Assembly: GCF_902459685.1 (NCBI RefSeq)
Contig: NZ_CABPSF010000010.1
Coordinates: forward strand, 1-64,000
Direction of reading: 5' to 3'
Source: Pandoraea iniqua
GTDB taxonomy: Bacteria; Pseudomonadota; Gammaproteobacteria; Burkholderiales; Burkholderiaceae
Length of the DNA: 64,000 nucleotides
Position numbers and translations under genes: made by a program. The notes under the pieces were generated by a model, which saw nothing but the letters and a program-made list of their open reading frames with translations, was not told where the DNA came from and searched no databases. Of this stretch, positions 62,796 to 64,000 are shown one piece after another (within the stretch, counting starts at the first letter, position 1; every line of letters begins with the position of its first letter).

Positions 62796-63416
62796 ATGAA
62801 GAAGTTCTGGCTTATTCCCGTCATGGCGTTCATGACGCTTACCGCTGCGGGCTCGGCGATGGCACAGGCCCAAGCGCCTGACGCGCTGGTCAAGCAGACG
62901 GTGTCCGAGGTCATGGCGGCTGCCAAGACCGACCCGAACATTCAGCGCGGCGACCTGAACAGCATTACCAAGCTGATCGAAACCAAGATCATGCCGCACG
63001 CCGATTTCGCGAAGACCACGCAATTGGCTACCGGTCCGGCATGGCGTAACGCCACGCCGCAACAGCGCGAACAACTCACGACCGAGTTCAAGAAGCTGCT
63101 GCTGTACACGTATGCCGGCGCCATCGCGCAGATTCGCGACCAGCAGGTCGAGTACAAGCCGTTCCGCGCGCAACCGGGCGATACCGATGTCGCGGTCAAC
63201 ACCAGCGTGCTCAATAACGGTCAGCCCATCGAGCTCGACTACCGTCTGTACAAGACGGCCAGCGGCGAATGGAAGCTGTATGACCTGAACGTGCTGGGTG
63301 CGTGGCTGATCCAGACGTACAAGACGCAGTTCAGCGAAAAGATCAATCAGTCGGGTGTCGACGGTCTGATCAAGTTCCTGACGGAGCGTAACAAACAGCT
63401 CTCGGGCGGCAAGTAA
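62796..63416 (+). CDS. mlaC: Periplasmic phospholipid-binding protein MlaC
   Basis: 206 residues with a signal peptide (MKKFWLIPVMAFMTLTAAGSAMA). The MlaC/Ttg2D core (RNATPQQREQLTTEFKKLLLYTYAGAI) is intact. It shuttles lipids between MlaA and MlaD. GAAAGAGGAAG precedes the ATG; an upstream frame extension is not supported. Confidence 0.95.
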   Translation: MKKFWLIPVMAFMTLTAAGSAMAQAQAPDALVKQTVSEVMAAAKTDPNIQRGDLNSITKLIETKIMPHADFAKTTQLATGPAWRNATPQQREQLTTEFKKLLLYTYAGAIAQIRDQQVEYKPFRAQPGDTDVAVNTSVLNNGQPIELDYRLYKTASGEWKLYDLNVLGAWLIQTYKTQFSEKINQSGVDGLIKFLTERNKQLSGGK

Positions 63417-63420
63417 GCGC

Positions 63421-63678
63421 ATGCTCGCTTTGCAAACCGATCTCACGCACGACACCGCCGGCGAGGTGCTCGCACAGGCCATCGACCGCATCGACGCGGG
63501 TGAAACCCACGTCGATTGCGCGGGGCTCACGCGCTTCGACTCATCGGCACTGGCTGTGCTGCTGGCCTTGCGCCGCCATGCCGGCCGACGTGGGTTGACG
63601 TTGGCGTTCACTAACTTGCCGACAGGATTGGCCAGCCTCGCGCTGGTGTACGGCGTCGACCATCTGCTCTCGAGCTGA
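63421..63678 (+). CDS. mlaB: STAS-domain protein MlaB
   Basis: 85 residues, a bare STAS domain (HVDCAGLTRFDSSALAVLLALRR). MlaB binds MlaF and stabilises the transporter. It begins 4 bases after mlaC. Confidence 0.92.
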   Translation: MLALQTDLTHDTAGEVLAQAIDRIDAGETHVDCAGLTRFDSSALAVLLALRRHAGRRGLTLAFTNLPTGLASLALVYGVDHLLSS

Positions 63679-64000
63679 TCGGCCGGTGCCCTGTCGGCGG
63701 GGTGACCCGCCCACGAAGCCCGCAGCATTCAGAAAAGCGCCGTCTCACGACGGCGCTTTTTTTGTTCCGGGGCTGGCCCCGGCAGGGGGCGCCGGTGCCT
63801 GTCGAATCCAGCAGGGCGGGGCCTTGCGGGCCGGTCGACCGGCCAAAACCACGGCGGACTCCCGCTTCCTTTATAATCAGGGGTTTTCCGCCGTCTATTG
63901 AGCGGTAACCCCCTCATTCGGGGCACCGACGCCGTCATTGCCGCCATCCTCCCGGTTTGCGCGCTCGGCGCGCCGTGTCCGGAGTTACAAAAAATGGCGC
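63679..64000. other. End of window: mla terminator and leader of the next gene
   Basis: 322 bases. After the terminator come GC dyads (63767-63773 with 63776-63782; perfect 16-bp palindrome GGCCGGTCGACCGGCC at 63829-63844), a TATAAT at 63872-63877 and a CCCC/GGGG hairpin near 63909-63922. An ATG at 63994 with GGAG 10 bases before it may start a new gene that is cut off here. Confidence 0.5.
63733..63763 (+). terminator. Intrinsic terminator after mlaB
   Basis: AAAAGCGCCGTC (63733-63744), loop TCAC, GACGGCGCTTTT (63749-63760), then TTT. Confidence 0.92.

Overview
The window reads as part of the chromosome of a GC-rich betaproteobacterium of the Burkholderiaceae. Pandoraea is my best guess, from overall gene order and protein flavour rather than from any search. 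No rRNA, tRNA, CRISPR array, prophage or complete insertion sequence is visible. The only transposase-like gene is a REP-associated Y1 transposase at 39293-39994.

Layout. 1-14841 is the S10-spc-alpha ribosomal protein supercluster: the end of tuf, then rpsJ through rplQ with secY, infA, rpmJ and rpoA, all on the + strand. It is cut by at least three internal control regions (533-616, 5497-5737, 12381-12516). 14963-17255 holds cutA and dsbD. 17400-19634 holds hemB and the GTPase gene engB on the - strand, with a candidate small RNA between them. 19933-24088 encodes cytochrome c4 and the System II cytochrome c assembly pair ResB/ResC. 24272-26301 has lysA and lptM facing cyaY. 26373-35322 follows the familiar order mrcA, pilM/N/O/Q (hofMNOPQ/comABCDE type), aroK, aroB, then dgt. 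Here PilO and the secretin PilQ are one continuous reading frame and no separate PilP is present. 36544-39094 encodes a DUF883 ribosome-associated membrane protein and two tandem OmpW-family porins. 39293-40160 is the RAYT gene with two copies of its likely cognate repeat, directly in front of the gltBD promoter. 40385-46681 is glutamate synthase gltBD. 47124-50351 is a hexuronate oxidation cluster (transporter, uronate dehydrogenase, lactonase), followed by a second MFS transporter and an atypical short-chain dehydrogenase. 52841-54640 is an SbmA/BacA-like ABC transporter. 54958-58638 is a TPP-riboswitch-controlled thiamine operon (a 26-residue small ORF, thiO, thiS, thiG, long thiE). 58708-59262 is a GNAT acetyltransferase. 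59526-63678 is a complete Mla lipid-transport operon F-E-D-A-C-B. The window ends in the leader of a further gene.

How the genes work together. Most blocks are housekeeping: translation and transcription (ribosomal proteins, RpoA, SecY), periplasmic redox and haem delivery (DsbD, HemB, c4, ResBC), cell envelope (PBP1A, Mla, LptM, OmpW), amino acid and shikimate synthesis (LysA, AroK, AroB, GltBD), and sugar-acid use (uronate cluster).

The observations most worth following are: the PilO-PilQ fusion, which would tie an inner-membrane anchor to an outer-membrane secretin; the cysteine-containing small ORF placed between a TPP riboswitch and thiO and overlapping the thiO start; a candidate small RNA with a pyrimidine-rich loop between hemB and engB; the tandem hairpins of the rpsD leader; and the perfect dyad overlapping the spc promoter.
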